A DNA stretch of 21,151 nucleotides from HGM11368 sp051883415 (GCA_051883415.1 JBJETR010000009.1:1-21151), one strand, 5' to 3'; numbered from the stretch's first letter, positions 1-6,827 are shown. A program made the numbers and translations. The notes: generated by a model not told the origin, from the sequence alone.

Positions 1-12
1 ATAATATCTCCT

Positions 13-47
13 AAGCAAATATCCACAGAAAGTGGATATTTGCTTTT
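13..47 (+). terminator. Intrinsic terminator of an upstream gene outside the window
   Basis: A perfect 14-bp stem (13-26 with 32-45) has a 5-nt loop and runs into a short T-run at 44-47 on the plus strand. It most likely ends a plus-strand transcript that begins before the window. The minus-strand reading lacks a good U-tract. Confidence 0.7.
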
Positions 48-171
48 GATTATCATGCTATGTTTATGGCAAGACGGTTATATCCAATGTTTGTATTATA
101 ATTAGTAGATATTTTAAGCAAATCTCGTAATAGGACTATAAATTAGGAAGGAGATAAATTTAGCATTTTCC

Positions 172-214
172 AAAAAAATAAGCCTCAGCTGAACCTTTTT
201 AGGGTTCAACTGAG
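172..214 (-). terminator. Intrinsic terminator of the tRNA-Ser gene
   Basis: Read on the minus strand, a 12-bp stem (214-203 with 195-184, one G-U pair) closes a 7-nt loop and is followed by a T-rich run (178-172). It lies directly after the 3' end of the tRNA-Ser gene, so it should end that transcript. Confidence 0.85.
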
Positions 215-221
215 TCCCTTT

Positions 222-311
222 TGGCGCAGAGTTAGGGATTTGAACCCTAGGTATGCTTTCACATACACACGATTTCCAATCGTGCGCCTTCGACCACTCA
301 GCCAACTCTGC
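222..311 (-). tRNA. tRNA-Ser (anticodon GGA)
   Basis: The minus strand folds as a class II tRNA with a long variable arm, as expected for serine. The acceptor stem is GCAGAGT paired with ACTCTGC. The discriminator base is G (225), typical of tRNA-Ser, and CCA is encoded at 224-222. The anticodon stem CACGA/TCGTG encloses the loop TTGGAAA, giving anticodon GGA (277-275), which reads UCC and UCU codons. The T arm contains GGTTCAAATCC. A strong intrinsic terminator follows, suggesting a single-gene transcript. Confidence 0.97.
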
Positions 312-379
312 AAGTCACCAAGTTACAAAGAGATATTATCATATAATCGGCATTTTATCAAGCATTTTACGCTCTTTTG

Positions 380-409
380 AAAAAATCTCTCCCCATAGCG
401 TAGGGAGAG
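380..409 (-). terminator. Probable terminator downstream of pepV
   Basis: On the minus strand a 7-bp GC-rich stem (CTCTCCC with GGGAGAG, 409-403 and 393-387) with a 9-nt loop is followed by A and six T (386-380). It lies about 40 nt past the pepV stop and is a plausible second terminator after the palindrome at 425-450. Confidence 0.55.
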
Positions 410-424
410 GGGATTCTTTTGGGC

Positions 425-450
425 AAAAACTCGATACGTATCGACTTTTT
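425..450. terminator. Palindromic bidirectional terminator-like element, copy 1
   Basis: A run of A, then CTCGATACGTATCGAC, then a run of T. The central 14 nt (431-444) are a perfect palindrome; the flanking C/C pair is mismatched. It overlaps the pepV stop codon (449-451) and could stop transcription in both directions. The same palindromic core recurs at 3394-3422. Confidence 0.55.
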
Positions 451-1744
451 AGAAGCAGAGCTTGCGTATTGCTTGCTTGTAGATGTCGTACGTTTTTCTT
501 AGAGTCGGCACGTCTACGCACTCGTTTTTTTGGTGGATAGTGGATATTTGGTCGGGGAAAATGGGACCGAAAGCCACACCGCAAGGTAGCGCTCTTGCAT
601 ACGTTCCTCCGCCGATAGCGATAGGCTCGGCGTTTTGCCCCGTCTGCTCGTTGTACACCGATAGAAGGCTTTGCACCAACTCGCTGTCCTTCTCCACGTA
701 CAGCGGATTGTGGAAATGCGTGAGCTCGGCTTTGGCACCTAAGGCTTTGCTTATCAATTCGCCCACGTATTGTATAGGATAGGTCACGGGTATGCGAGTG
801 TCGATAGTGAAGGTTATCCAGGTTTTGCCGTCTACGTTTTCGCTGCCTATACAACCCATGTTAAAGGTAAGCTTTCCGCTCTTGTCGTCACTGAGTTTTG
901 CCCCCACGCCGCTGCCGTCGTTGTGGCTTAGTAGAGCGTTGAGTTTCGCCCACTGAGGGCTGACGGAATTCAGTGTACCGAGAATATGCCATAGCGCATT
1001 GTCGCCTTGCCAAGGTGTAGAAGCGTGGGCAGGTTTACCAATGGCGCTAACTATGGTATTGCCGTCCTCGTAGGTAACGGTAGTTTTGTCGTCGGCACTC
1101 ACGGATATTTTGCCTTGCAACACGCATTTGCAATCCGCCATAACTATATTACCGCGGCTACCGCCTTTGATACTCATCAAGCCGTCGGGAGCGGGAATTT
1201 TGACTTGCCAATGTGCAAGTCCCTTTTCGCAGTTGATGACGGGGAAGTCGCCGTCGGGGGAAAAGCCTTGGCTTGGCATCACATCCTTTTGCATATATCT
1301 TTCGATACATTTCCAACCGCTTTCCTCGTTGCCGCCCCACACGAACCTAATTTTTTTGCGGGGCTTCAGACCTTGTTGCAACAGCTCGTAGGTCGCCCAA
1401 AGGCAACACAGCATAGGTCCCTTGTCGTCCAACACGCCTCTACCGTATATCACGTCGCCCACACGTTCACCGAGAGGGGAATAATCCCAATCGTTGTCCC
1501 AAGGCACGACGTCCACGTGTCCAAGAATGCCGAAGCTATCTCCCTTGCCCGCGTCGGCGGTGAGATAATAGCCCTCCTCGTTGTGGGTGCAAAAGCCCAT
1601 TTTTTTGGACAAATCGTCGATATATTGCAGGCATTCGCCCACGCCCTTGCCAAAGGGACTTAGTGGATGGGGCTTGCCTTGCGTAGAGTCTATGGCAAGC
1701 AAATCCATAAGGCTATCTATCATTTTATCAAAAAATTCGCTCAT
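449..1744 (-). CDS. pepV: M20-family dipeptidase, PepV/Sapep type
   Basis: This is a zinc metallopeptidase expected to cleave dipeptides (Xaa-Xaa, including beta-Ala dipeptides) in the cytoplasm and so recycle amino acids. The 431 residues are close to the usual PepV length (about 440-470). Visible motifs are GHVDVVPW (metal ligand His76, with Asp78), GRGVLDDKGP (bridging Asp106/107), GGNEESGWKC (general base Glu140, metal ligand Glu141), SPDGDFPV (Asp164/166), and a C-terminal HQKNE histidine in the usual last-ligand region. The lid domain lies between. Start ATG 1744-1742 has AAGGAG about 6 nt upstream. It is transcribed divergently from gltX and its promoter overlaps that of gltX. A tripeptidase or deacylase of the same M20 fold is the main alternative, but the motif set favours PepV. 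Confidence 0.93.
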   Translation of the reverse strand: MSEFFDKMIDSLMDLLAIDSTQGKPHPLSPFGKGVGECLQYIDDLSKKMGFCTHNEEGYYLTADAGKGDSFGILGHVDVVPWDNDWDYSPLGERVGDVIYGRGVLDDKGPMLCCLWATYELLQQGLKPRKKIRFVWGGNEESGWKCIERYMQKDVMPSQGFSPDGDFPVINCEKGLAHWQVKIPAPDGLMSIKGGSRGNIVMADCKCVLQGKISVSADDKTTVTYEDGNTIVSAIGKPAHASTPWQGDNALWHILGTLNSVSPQWAKLNALLSHNDGSGVGAKLSDDKSGKLTFNMGCIGSENVDGKTWITFTIDTRIPVTYPIQYVGELISKALGAKAELTHFHNPLYVEKDSELVQSLLSVYNEQTGQNAEPIAIGGGTYARALPCGVAFGPIFPDQISTIHQKNECVDVPTLRKTYDIYKQAIRKLCF

Positions 1745-1758
1745 ACTCGCTCCTTGTC

Positions 1759-1787
1759 TTGACTTAAACTTATAATTGTTGCATAAT
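1759..1787 (+). promoter_or_regulatory. Sigma-A promoter for gltX
   Basis: Plus-strand -35 TTGACT (1759-1764), a 17-nt spacer and -10 CATAAT (1782-1787). Transcription would start near 1794, leaving a leader of about 65 nt. No T-box specifier or antiterminator is visible in that leader. Confidence 0.65.
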
Positions 1788-1788
1788 T

Positions 1789-1818
1789 ATTATACACACA
1801 AAACGAGAATTTGTGCAA
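1789..1818 (-). promoter_or_regulatory. Sigma-A promoter for pepV
   Basis: Minus-strand -35 TTGCAC (1818-1813), an 18-nt spacer and -10 TATAAT (1794-1789). It lies 45 nt upstream of the pepV start and overlaps the gltX promoter region. Confidence 0.6.
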
Positions 1819-1859
1819 GGTTAATTCAATCAATATCAGCACGCAATAGAGGAATAGAA

Positions 1860-3311
1860 ATGCAAAAAGTTAGAACCAGATTTGCTCCAAGCCCAACGGG
1901 ATTTATGCACATAGGCAACTTGCGCACTTGCTTGTACGCCTATTTATTTGCTCGCAAGAATAACGGCACCTTCGTATTAAGGATAGAAGACACTGATAGA
2001 GAACGCTACGTCGACGGTGCGGTAGACGTCATTTACAACACTCTCCGCAAGGCGGGCATCGAGCATGACGAAGGTCCCGACAAGGACGGCGGATACGGAC
2101 CGTATATCCAATCCGAGCGCAAGGGCATGTATCTCGAGTATGCCAAACTTCTTGTCGAGAGGGGCGGGGCATATTACTGTTTTTGCACCAAGGAGAGGCT
2201 TGACAGCTTAGCCGACAAGGACGGTGTCAAGAAGTACGACAAGCACTGTTTGAGCCTGTCCAAAGAAGAGGTGCAAGCAAGGCTTGATGCGGGCGAGCCT
2301 TACGTCATCAGACAAAATATCCCTACCGAGGGCGTCAGCGAATACGATGATATGGTTTTCGGACACATCAGCGTGCCCAACGAGGATATGGAAGACAATA
2401 TTCTCATCAAGTCGGACGGCATGCCGACCTACAACTTTGCCAACGTCGTCGACGACCACCTCATGGCAATCAACTACGTCATTCGCGGAGTAGAGTACCT
2501 CTCGTCCACGCCTAAGTACAACCTCTTGTACGACGGTTTCGGTTGGGAAAGACCTCACTATATGCACCTTTCGCCTATCATGAAGGACGCCCAACGCAAA
2601 CTCAGCAAGCGTTACGGCGACGCCAACTTCGAAGACTTTATCGCCAAGGGCTACTTGCCCGAAGCAATCGTCAACTATATTGCGCTACTTGGCTGGAGTC
2701 CAAAGGGCAACCAAGAGAAGCTATCCATGCAAGACCTCATCGAGCAGTTTGACGTAGAGGGCATATCCAAGTCGCCAAGCATTTTCGACGAGCAAAAGAT
2801 GCGTTGGCTCAACGGCGAATATATCAAAGCGCTCAGTGTAGACGAGTTTGTCGAGGTGGCAATGCCATACTTCGAGCAGTCGGAGGTTGCAGGCGAATAC
2901 GACTATGCCAAGCTTGCCAAACTTCTCATTCCGAGGACGGAAATTCTCAGCGAAATCCCTGACAAAATCAACTTCTTGGCACACTTCGGCGAGTACGACG
3001 TCAATATGTTCGAGCATAAGAAGATGAAAGTCACCTTGCCTATCGCTTACGCTTCTCTTGTAGAGTGCAAGAAAGTGTTGCTAGAGGTGAGTGAAGAGGA
3101 GTGGTGCGACGAAAAGCTCAAAGAATACGTAGGCACGGTTGCCACCACTCTCGCATGTAAGAGTGGACAAGTATTCTTGCCGCTGCGTCTAGCTATCACC
3201 GCCGCAGCAACCACCCCGGGTGGAGCAACGGAAATGGCAGAACTGCTCGGCAAAGAAGAAACGCTAAGACGCCTAGACTTCTCCATAAACCTTTTGTCCA
3301 AGAGTCTATAA
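1860..3311 (+). CDS. gltX: Glutamyl-tRNA synthetase
   Basis: A class I aminoacyl-tRNA synthetase that charges tRNA-Glu (and possibly tRNA-Gln) with glutamate in the cytoplasm. With the start at ATG 1860 the protein has 483 residues, the usual GluRS length. This start is preferred over the in-frame ATG at 1776 because GAGGA lies 6-8 nt before it and the N-terminus then reads directly into VRTRFAPSPTG. Visible signatures are PSPTGFMHIGNL (HIGH motif, His17-Asn20), LRIEDTDRER, an insert with C107xC109 and C130 resembling the zinc-binding region of other GluRS, and KLSKR at 247-251 in place of KMSKS. The C-terminal anticodon-binding helical domain is present. The gene converges on rpsR and probably ends at the palindromic terminator at 3394-3422. 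Confidence 0.97.
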   Translation: MQKVRTRFAPSPTGFMHIGNLRTCLYAYLFARKNNGTFVLRIEDTDRERYVDGAVDVIYNTLRKAGIEHDEGPDKDGGYGPYIQSERKGMYLEYAKLLVERGGAYYCFCTKERLDSLADKDGVKKYDKHCLSLSKEEVQARLDAGEPYVIRQNIPTEGVSEYDDMVFGHISVPNEDMEDNILIKSDGMPTYNFANVVDDHLMAINYVIRGVEYLSSTPKYNLLYDGFGWERPHYMHLSPIMKDAQRKLSKRYGDANFEDFIAKGYLPEAIVNYIALLGWSPKGNQEKLSMQDLIEQFDVEGISKSPSIFDEQKMRWLNGEYIKALSVDEFVEVAMPYFEQSEVAGEYDYAKLAKLLIPRTEILSEIPDKINFLAHFGEYDVNMFEHKKMKVTLPIAYASLVECKKVLLEVSEEEWCDEKLKEYVGTVATTLACKSGQVFLPLRLAITAAATTPGGATEMAELLGKEETLRRLDFSINLLSKSL

Positions 3312-3393
3312 TCAACAACTTAGTAGGAATAACGATATAAGTTATATATATTACCTACAACGTGCCAACAATAAAAACTAAGCTAAATTATGC

Positions 3394-3422
3394 AAAAAAG
3401 TCGATACGTATCGACTTTTTTT
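3394..3422. terminator. Palindromic bidirectional terminator, copy 2
   Basis: A6, then the perfect 16-nt palindrome GTCGATACGTATCGAC (3400-3415), then T7. The whole is a perfect inverted repeat usable on either strand. It sits between the convergent gltX and rpsF-ssb-rpsR transcripts, about 80 nt past the gltX stop. It shares its 14-nt core with the element at 425-450. Confidence 0.75.
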
Positions 3423-3426
3423 GTTG

Positions 3427-3454
3427 AAAAAAGACCGCACTTTCGTACGGTCTT
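3427..3454 (-). terminator. Intrinsic terminator of the rpsF-ssb-rpsR operon
   Basis: On the minus strand a 10-bp stem (AAGACCGTAC with GTGCGGTCTT) is capped by a GAAA tetraloop and followed by Ts (3432-3427). It lies 20 nt after the rpsR stop. Confidence 0.85.
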
Positions 3455-3473
3455 GATTTGTTTGTCCTATTGC

Positions 3474-3722
3474 TTAGTCGGCTACGTATGGGAGCAAAGC
3501 CATAACTCTAGCTCTCTTGATAGCTTCTGCAAGGATTCTTTGGTGCTTTGCACAAACACCGCTCATTCTTCTTGGAAGGATTTTGCCCGACTCGCTGATA
3601 TACTTGCGGAGCTTAGCAACGTCCTTATAATCGATTTCTTCTACTTTATCAACGCAGAAGGTGCAAACTTTTTTGCGTGGTACTCTCTTAGGAGCACGCT
3701 TAACTACCTTTTCTTCGCTCAT
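3474..3722 (-). CDS. rpsR: 30S ribosomal protein bS18
   Basis: Small-subunit ribosomal protein that pairs with bS6 on the platform of the 30S subunit. The 82 residues match the family size. A basic N-terminus is followed by CTFC (C20, C23) and GVCAKH (C57, H60), the metal-binding pattern of the zinc-type (C+) S18. The C-terminal helix contains AEAIKRARVMALLPY, typical of S18. Start ATG 3722 has AAGGAG at good spacing. It is the last gene of rpsF-ssb-rpsR, 15 nt after ssb, and a tetraloop terminator follows. Confidence 0.98.
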   Translation of the reverse strand: MSEEKVVKRAPKRVPRKKVCTFCVDKVEEIDYKDVAKLRKYISESGKILPRRMSGVCAKHQRILAEAIKRARVMALLPYVAD

Positions 3723-3737
3723 TTTTAATTCTCCTTA

Positions 3738-4142
3738 TTAGAATGGAAGTTCGTCGTCAACAACGGTGAGGTCGGAGATATCGTTGCCGCTCTTTTTAGG
3801 AGCAGGTTTTTCTTCACCTTCGCCACGGTTTGCTGATGGCATAAACTCTACTTCGTCGGCGGTAACTTCTACCGACGTTCTCTTGGTGCCGTCGTTGGCT
3901 TCGTAGTTACGAATTTGGATAGAACCGGAGACGGCAACTTTTCTGCCCTTGGACAGATTGTTGTAACAGGTATCGGCAAGACCTCTCCAAGTGATAATAT
4001 TGAAGTAATCAACGTTTTCAGTGTTCTCTTTAGAGAAACGGCGATTTACCGCAATGGAAAATCTACAATAATTTATTCCGTTAGGTGTAGTACCGTTCTC
4101 AGGATCTCTGGTAAGGTTGCCTGTCAAAAAAATCTTATTCAT
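3738..4142 (-). CDS. ssb: Single-stranded DNA-binding protein
   Basis: Binds single-stranded DNA in replication, repair and recombination, and recruits partner proteins through its tail. The 134 residues comprise an N-terminal OB fold starting MNKIFLTGNLTRDPE, with the usual aromatic and basic DNA-contact region (YCRFSIAVNRRF, VDYFNIITWRGLA), then a short flexible linker and the acidic tip DDELPF (129-134) that binds partners. The linker is shorter than in many SSBs. Start ATG 4142 has AAGGAG 6 nt upstream, and this Shine-Dalgarno overlaps the rpsF stop codon, suggesting translational coupling. It is the middle gene of rpsF-ssb-rpsR, so this is probably the housekeeping copy. Confidence 0.98.
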   Translation of the reverse strand: MNKIFLTGNLTRDPENGTTPNGINYCRFSIAVNRRFSKENTENVDYFNIITWRGLADTCYNNLSKGRKVAVSGSIQIRNYEANDGTKRTSVEVTADEVEFMPSANRGEGEEKPAPKKSGNDISDLTVVDDELPF

Positions 4143-4152
4143 ACAATACTCC

Positions 4153-4431
4153 TTATTTGCGAATAATCATGCATCTAACGCAGTTCTCGGAAATCTTGAC
4201 GAAATTCTCAAGTTCTGCAGGCACGGTTGCTTGCGCGCTGAATGTCCACAATACGTAATAACCTTCCGTAGTGTAGTCGATAGGGTAAGCATATTTTTTA
4301 GTTCCCCACTTATCGGTGCTTTCAACAGCGCCGTTAGCGTTGATAATGCTTTCTACCTTGTCGCATACAGCTTGCTTATCTTCATCAGAAATTGCATTTT
4401 TGATAATGAGTAAAAGCTCGTACTTGTTCAT
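4153..4431 (-). CDS. rpsF: 30S ribosomal protein bS6
   Basis: Small-subunit ribosomal protein, partner of bS18. With the start at ATG 4431 the protein has 92 residues, the normal S6 length. An upstream in-frame extension to 4683 is rejected because AGGAGG sits 8 nt before 4431 and the promoter lies inside the extension. Recognisable segments are MNKYELLLIIKNAIS, DKWGTKKYAYPIDY and EGYYVLWTF. It is first in the operon, followed by ssb with a Shine-Dalgarno overlapping its stop. The leader has a GC-rich hairpin (4457-4476) of unknown role. Confidence 0.97.
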   Translation of the reverse strand: MNKYELLLIIKNAISDEDKQAVCDKVESIINANGAVESTDKWGTKKYAYPIDYTTEGYYVLWTFSAQATVPAELENFVKISENCVRCMIIRK

Positions 4432-4508
4432 AGAAAACCTCCTTTTGGACTGATGTCCCCCACTCTTAGGCAGGGGCAAGGATTTTGAAATATTCAAAAC
4501 GTAAATAG

Positions 4509-4537
4509 AATATACCAAAAAAAATAGGTTTTGTAAA
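4509..4537 (-). promoter_or_regulatory. Sigma-A promoter of the rpsF-ssb-rpsR operon
   Basis: Minus-strand -35 TTTACA (4537-4532), a 17-nt spacer and -10 TATATT (4514-4509). It lies about 78 nt upstream of the rpsF start. Confidence 0.75.
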
Positions 4538-4598
4538 GCAAAAAATATCGTTTTGTTGCCAAAGTTTATTTTGTAATAATATTTAGCCAAGTAATCAA

Positions 4599-4978
4599 TG
4601 TCATTGCGGTGGAGCGAAGCGTAATCCCGCAATATCAAGTATTTTGTCATTGCAGTAATATCTATGTTATTCAGAGCGAGCAAAGCGAGCGACTCTCAAT
4701 CCTAATGTCATTGCGAAGCGTTTGCAAAACGCTGTGGCAATCTCAAGCAGTTATGTCATTCCGTTGCTTGCATTTTGCGATAGCAAAGACGAAGTGTGGC
4801 AATCTCAAGTAGTTATGTCATTCCGCCCATTGAATTTTGCGTTATCAAAGACGAAGTGTTGCAATCTCAAGTATTTTGTCATTGCGAGGAACGGAGTGAC
4901 GTGGCAATCTCAACCGCTTTATGTCATTCCGCCCATTGAATTTTGCGTTAGCAAAGCCGTAAGGCGAGGGAATCTCAT
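4599..4978. repeat. Repeat cluster A: tandem degenerate palindromic modules
   Basis: About seven consecutive modules of roughly 45-65 bp. Most start with TGTCATTGCG or TGTCATTCCG and end with GGCAATCTCA or GGAATCTCA. The ATTGC and GCAAT ends form short inverted repeats, and several modules carry an inner hairpin such as AGCGTTT-GCA-AAACGCT (4717-4733). Two modules share CCGCCCATTGAATTTTGCGT (from about 4822 and 4929). A 46-bp stretch (4701-4746) recurs exactly at 12327-12372. There is no credible CDS here, and the region lies between the divergent rpsF and 5311 promoters. Confidence 0.85.
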
Positions 4979-4986
4979 CCTCTTAT

Positions 4987-5037
4987 AAGGCCCCTTTGTG
5001 CAAAGGGAGCTCCCGACGATAGTCGGGTGGGGGATTG
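4987..5037. repeat. Repeat module of the CCTTTGTGCAAAGG...GGGATTG type (copy in cluster A)
   Basis: Contains two adjacent hairpins, CCTTTG-TG-CAAAGG and CCCGAC-GATA-GTCGGG, and ends in GGGGGATTG. The same module type recurs at 12531-12585 and twice in 20239-20450. I recall similar intergenic repeats in gut Clostridia genomes; this is from memory and not searched. Confidence 0.75.
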
Positions 5038-5091
5038 CATTTTATCTTATCCTTTGAGCTGCGACTAAATCTGCCTTACCAAACTATCTCC

Positions 5092-5217
5092 TCTCACGCC
5101 ATAGGTGCGAGTTAGGCACGAAGACTGCGGATTTGGCGTGGGGAGCGTACTAGTCGTACGTGACCTACGCCAAAACGTAAAGTCGACAAAGCATAACGAC
5201 GCAGATATGGCGTGAGA
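5092..5217. repeat. Nested three-tier inverted-repeat element, copy 1
   Basis: Outer tier: a perfect 12-bp inverted repeat, TCTCACGCCATA (5092-5103) with TATGGCGTGAGA (5206-5217). Middle tier: TTTGGCGT (5132-5139) with ACGCCAAA (5167-5174), extendable to 11 bp with a G-U pair. Apex: CGTAC (5146-5150), loop TAGTC, GTACG (5156-5160). The apical sequence GAGCGTACTA..CGTACGTGA recurs on the opposite strand at 11978-11999, inside an element of the same architecture. No coding potential is seen. It lies 33 nt upstream of the promoter of the gene at 5311. Confidence 0.7.
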
Positions 5218-5249
5218 ACTACTCAAGAAAAATTCTTTACGTTTAGCTC

Positions 5250-5278
5250 TTTACAAAATCCATTATATATAGTATCAT
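5250..5278 (+). promoter_or_regulatory. Sigma-A promoter for the gene at 5311
   Basis: -35 TTTACA (5250-5255), a 17-nt spacer and -10 TATCAT (5273-5278), 32 nt upstream of the start codon. It may drive the whole run through the kinase, galE and capD-like genes. Confidence 0.65.
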
Positions 5279-5310
5279 AAATATAATACAATAAATTAAG
5301 AGGTGAAATT

Positions 5311-6759
5311 ATGGCTATTGGAACAGTAAAGTTACCAAAATGGGCGCTTGCGCTCATCATCGTAGTAGTAATTCTCGGTGTTCTTGCCGGTACGGCAGGC
5401 ATTGTCATTGTCGTAATGAGCAAAAATGCAGCTCCTGCACCTGAACCTGCGGGCACGACCGATGCAATTATGAACGTCAACGGCTATCAACAAAAGGTAG
5501 CGGACGCATCTACTCTGGCAGTAGTAAACGGAGGTAAAATCGTAAGCATATCCGAGATGCTAACTGACGAGGGGCTTGATATCAACAAAGCAGAAGACAA
5601 AGCGAAAATCGCAGAATACATATACAATATGGCGGTTCGCAACTATGCATCGGTCAACGGTTCCGCTTATGCGGTTCTCACCGATGCATCGGTAGAAGCA
5701 CAACAAGTTACCGCAACCTTGCCTGTGTTGGGAGAGCTTTCTATGGACTACTTCGACGTAGGTATACGTAGCACGTATTCCTATATGAGTGGACCAAAGG
5801 GCTATTTTAGCCAGACCATATCGGGCGTTACCAAGCTCAACCTTCAAGGTATGGAGGCAGTGGGCGACGTGCTCAAGGGCTTGTTCGGATACAACATCCA
5901 ATCTTGCGGCAACGACGATTTTGATGCATTCAGAAAGGCAAGCAACGGTGGTGCGACCTTCCTTAGCGAAGAGAAGGGAGGATACAAGTATATCTTGGGT
6001 GCAACCAAGTCTAGTAGTACCAAGTTCCCAACCAAGACGGGAGACAACTTCACCATAACTGCCAAAGAGGCTAGTGTTGCAACCCCATCTCCATTGTTCA
6101 CTACAGACAAATGGTGGGCTGCGCTTCCTGATATGCCTAATCTCGACGCCGAAGGCAATCCTATCAAGATAGAAACCACGGTATATGAACAACCATATAC
6201 TTACTACACGGGTAGCTACGGTGCAGGATGGGCAAAATACAACTTCCAAAACGATTATCTCGATTTGGAGAACACCAAGGTAGAATACAGCGCTAAGGAT
6301 GACATTTACACCTTGACGATTGCTGTCAAAGAGGACAAAATCGACGAAGCGTGCAAGTATGCTAAGGGCGACCTTATCAAGGATACCAAGGACTACTTGC
6401 TCTTGCAAAACCCTAAATATACAAAACTTGAAAACACCATTCAAGTATACGGCAACGGTCTTATCAAGTGTTGGGTAAGAGACGAGGTTATGGGTTCCAC
6501 CGAGAAGGCAAAACTCGTAGTACTTCCGGGAGAAGCGGCAGGTGGCGGAAAGACCGGTAACGCTTCGGTAACGATATTCTCTTACGACGAGAGAGATTAC
6601 AATGCAGAGAGACTTGCGGCACTCTATTGGCCTGAGCTTGGCAAAGCAACCTTGTTCAAGGGCGCAGTAGCTAACAAACAACTTGATTTGTCCGCATATC
6701 CTACGCTTGAGACCTATGCGCCTGACGTATGGGGCAAGCCTTATGCACCTAAGGCATAA
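5311..6759 (+). CDS. Unrecognised membrane-anchored extracytoplasmic protein
   Basis: 482 residues that I cannot assign to a family. A short positive N-terminus (TVKLPKW) is followed by one strongly hydrophobic segment (about residues 11-36) and then a Lys after VVMS, so the long C-terminal part should lie outside the membrane as a signal-anchored domain. There is no lipobox cysteine. An Ala/Pro/Glu linker (about 41-48) leads into a globular, Tyr/Gly/Thr-rich domain of about 430 residues, with a WWAALPDMP stretch mid-protein and a YYTGSYGAGW stretch after it. There are few cysteines and no catalytic motif that I know. Start ATG 5311 has AGAGGTG at good spacing and its own promoter. The NahK-like gene follows after 68 nt containing a strong hairpin. 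A role in the envelope or in glycan capture is possible only by context. Confidence 0.85.
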   Translation: MAIGTVKLPKWALALIIVVVILGVLAGTAGIVIVVMSKNAAPAPEPAGTTDAIMNVNGYQQKVADASTLAVVNGGKIVSISEMLTDEGLDINKAEDKAKIAEYIYNMAVRNYASVNGSAYAVLTDASVEAQQVTATLPVLGELSMDYFDVGIRSTYSYMSGPKGYFSQTISGVTKLNLQGMEAVGDVLKGLFGYNIQSCGNDDFDAFRKASNGGATFLSEEKGGYKYILGATKSSSTKFPTKTGDNFTITAKEASVATPSPLFTTDKWWAALPDMPNLDAEGNPIKIETTVYEQPYTYYTGSYGAGWAKYNFQNDYLDLENTKVEYSAKDDIYTLTIAVKEDKIDEACKYAKGDLIKDTKDYLLLQNPKYTKLENTIQVYGNGLIKCWVRDEVMGSTEKAKLVVLPGEAAGGGKTGNASVTIFSYDERDYNAERLAALYWPELGKATLFKGAVANKQLDLSAYPTLETYAPDVWGKPYAPKA

Positions 6760-6776
6760 CAAAATAACAACACACA

Positions 6777-6803
6777 CGGCAACCGCCCATCGGCGGTTGC
6801 CGA
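6777..6803 (+). terminator. Strong hairpin between the 5311 gene and nahK
   Basis: Perfect 11-bp GC-rich stem CGGCAACCGCC / GGCGGTTGCCG with loop CATC, 18 nt after the stop codon. No U-tract follows (AATAATATT), so it may act as an attenuator or RNA-end stabiliser rather than a full terminator. Some read-through into the kinase gene is likely because no clear separate promoter is visible. Confidence 0.5.
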
Positions 6804-6827
6804 ATAATATTGACAACGGAGAAATAA

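Noticed and set aside
48..171. Possible small gene in the AT-rich stretch before the tRNA terminator
   Set aside because: No RBS-preceded frame of useful length and no recognisable site.
1007..1663. Plus-strand open frame of 218 codons inside pepV
   Set aside because: It is antisense to a protein with all M20 catalytic motifs in place, has no family resemblance and no RBS.
1776..1859. 28-codon N-terminal extension of gltX
   Set aside because: The ATG at 1776 lies within the promoter, before the likely transcription start. GluRS normally starts close to the HIGH motif, as from 1860.
4457..4476. S6:S18 autoregulatory leader motif in the rpsF 5' UTR
   Set aside because: There is a GC-rich hairpin, but I could not find the conserved bulged CCG arrangement. 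The hairpin alone is not enough.
4432..4683. N-terminal extension of rpsF by 84 codons
   Set aside because: The promoter and a strong Shine-Dalgarno lie within it, and S6 proteins are normally about 95 residues.
4599..4978. CRISPR array
   Set aside because: Modules are degenerate and of unequal length, contain no constant repeat with unique equal-sized spacers, and no cas gene is near.
5560..6816. Long minus-strand open frame (418 codons) opposite the gene at 5311
   Set aside because: It has a Cys/Arg/Val-rich shadow composition and no ribosome binding site. The plus-strand frame has a promoter, RBS and a proper membrane anchor.
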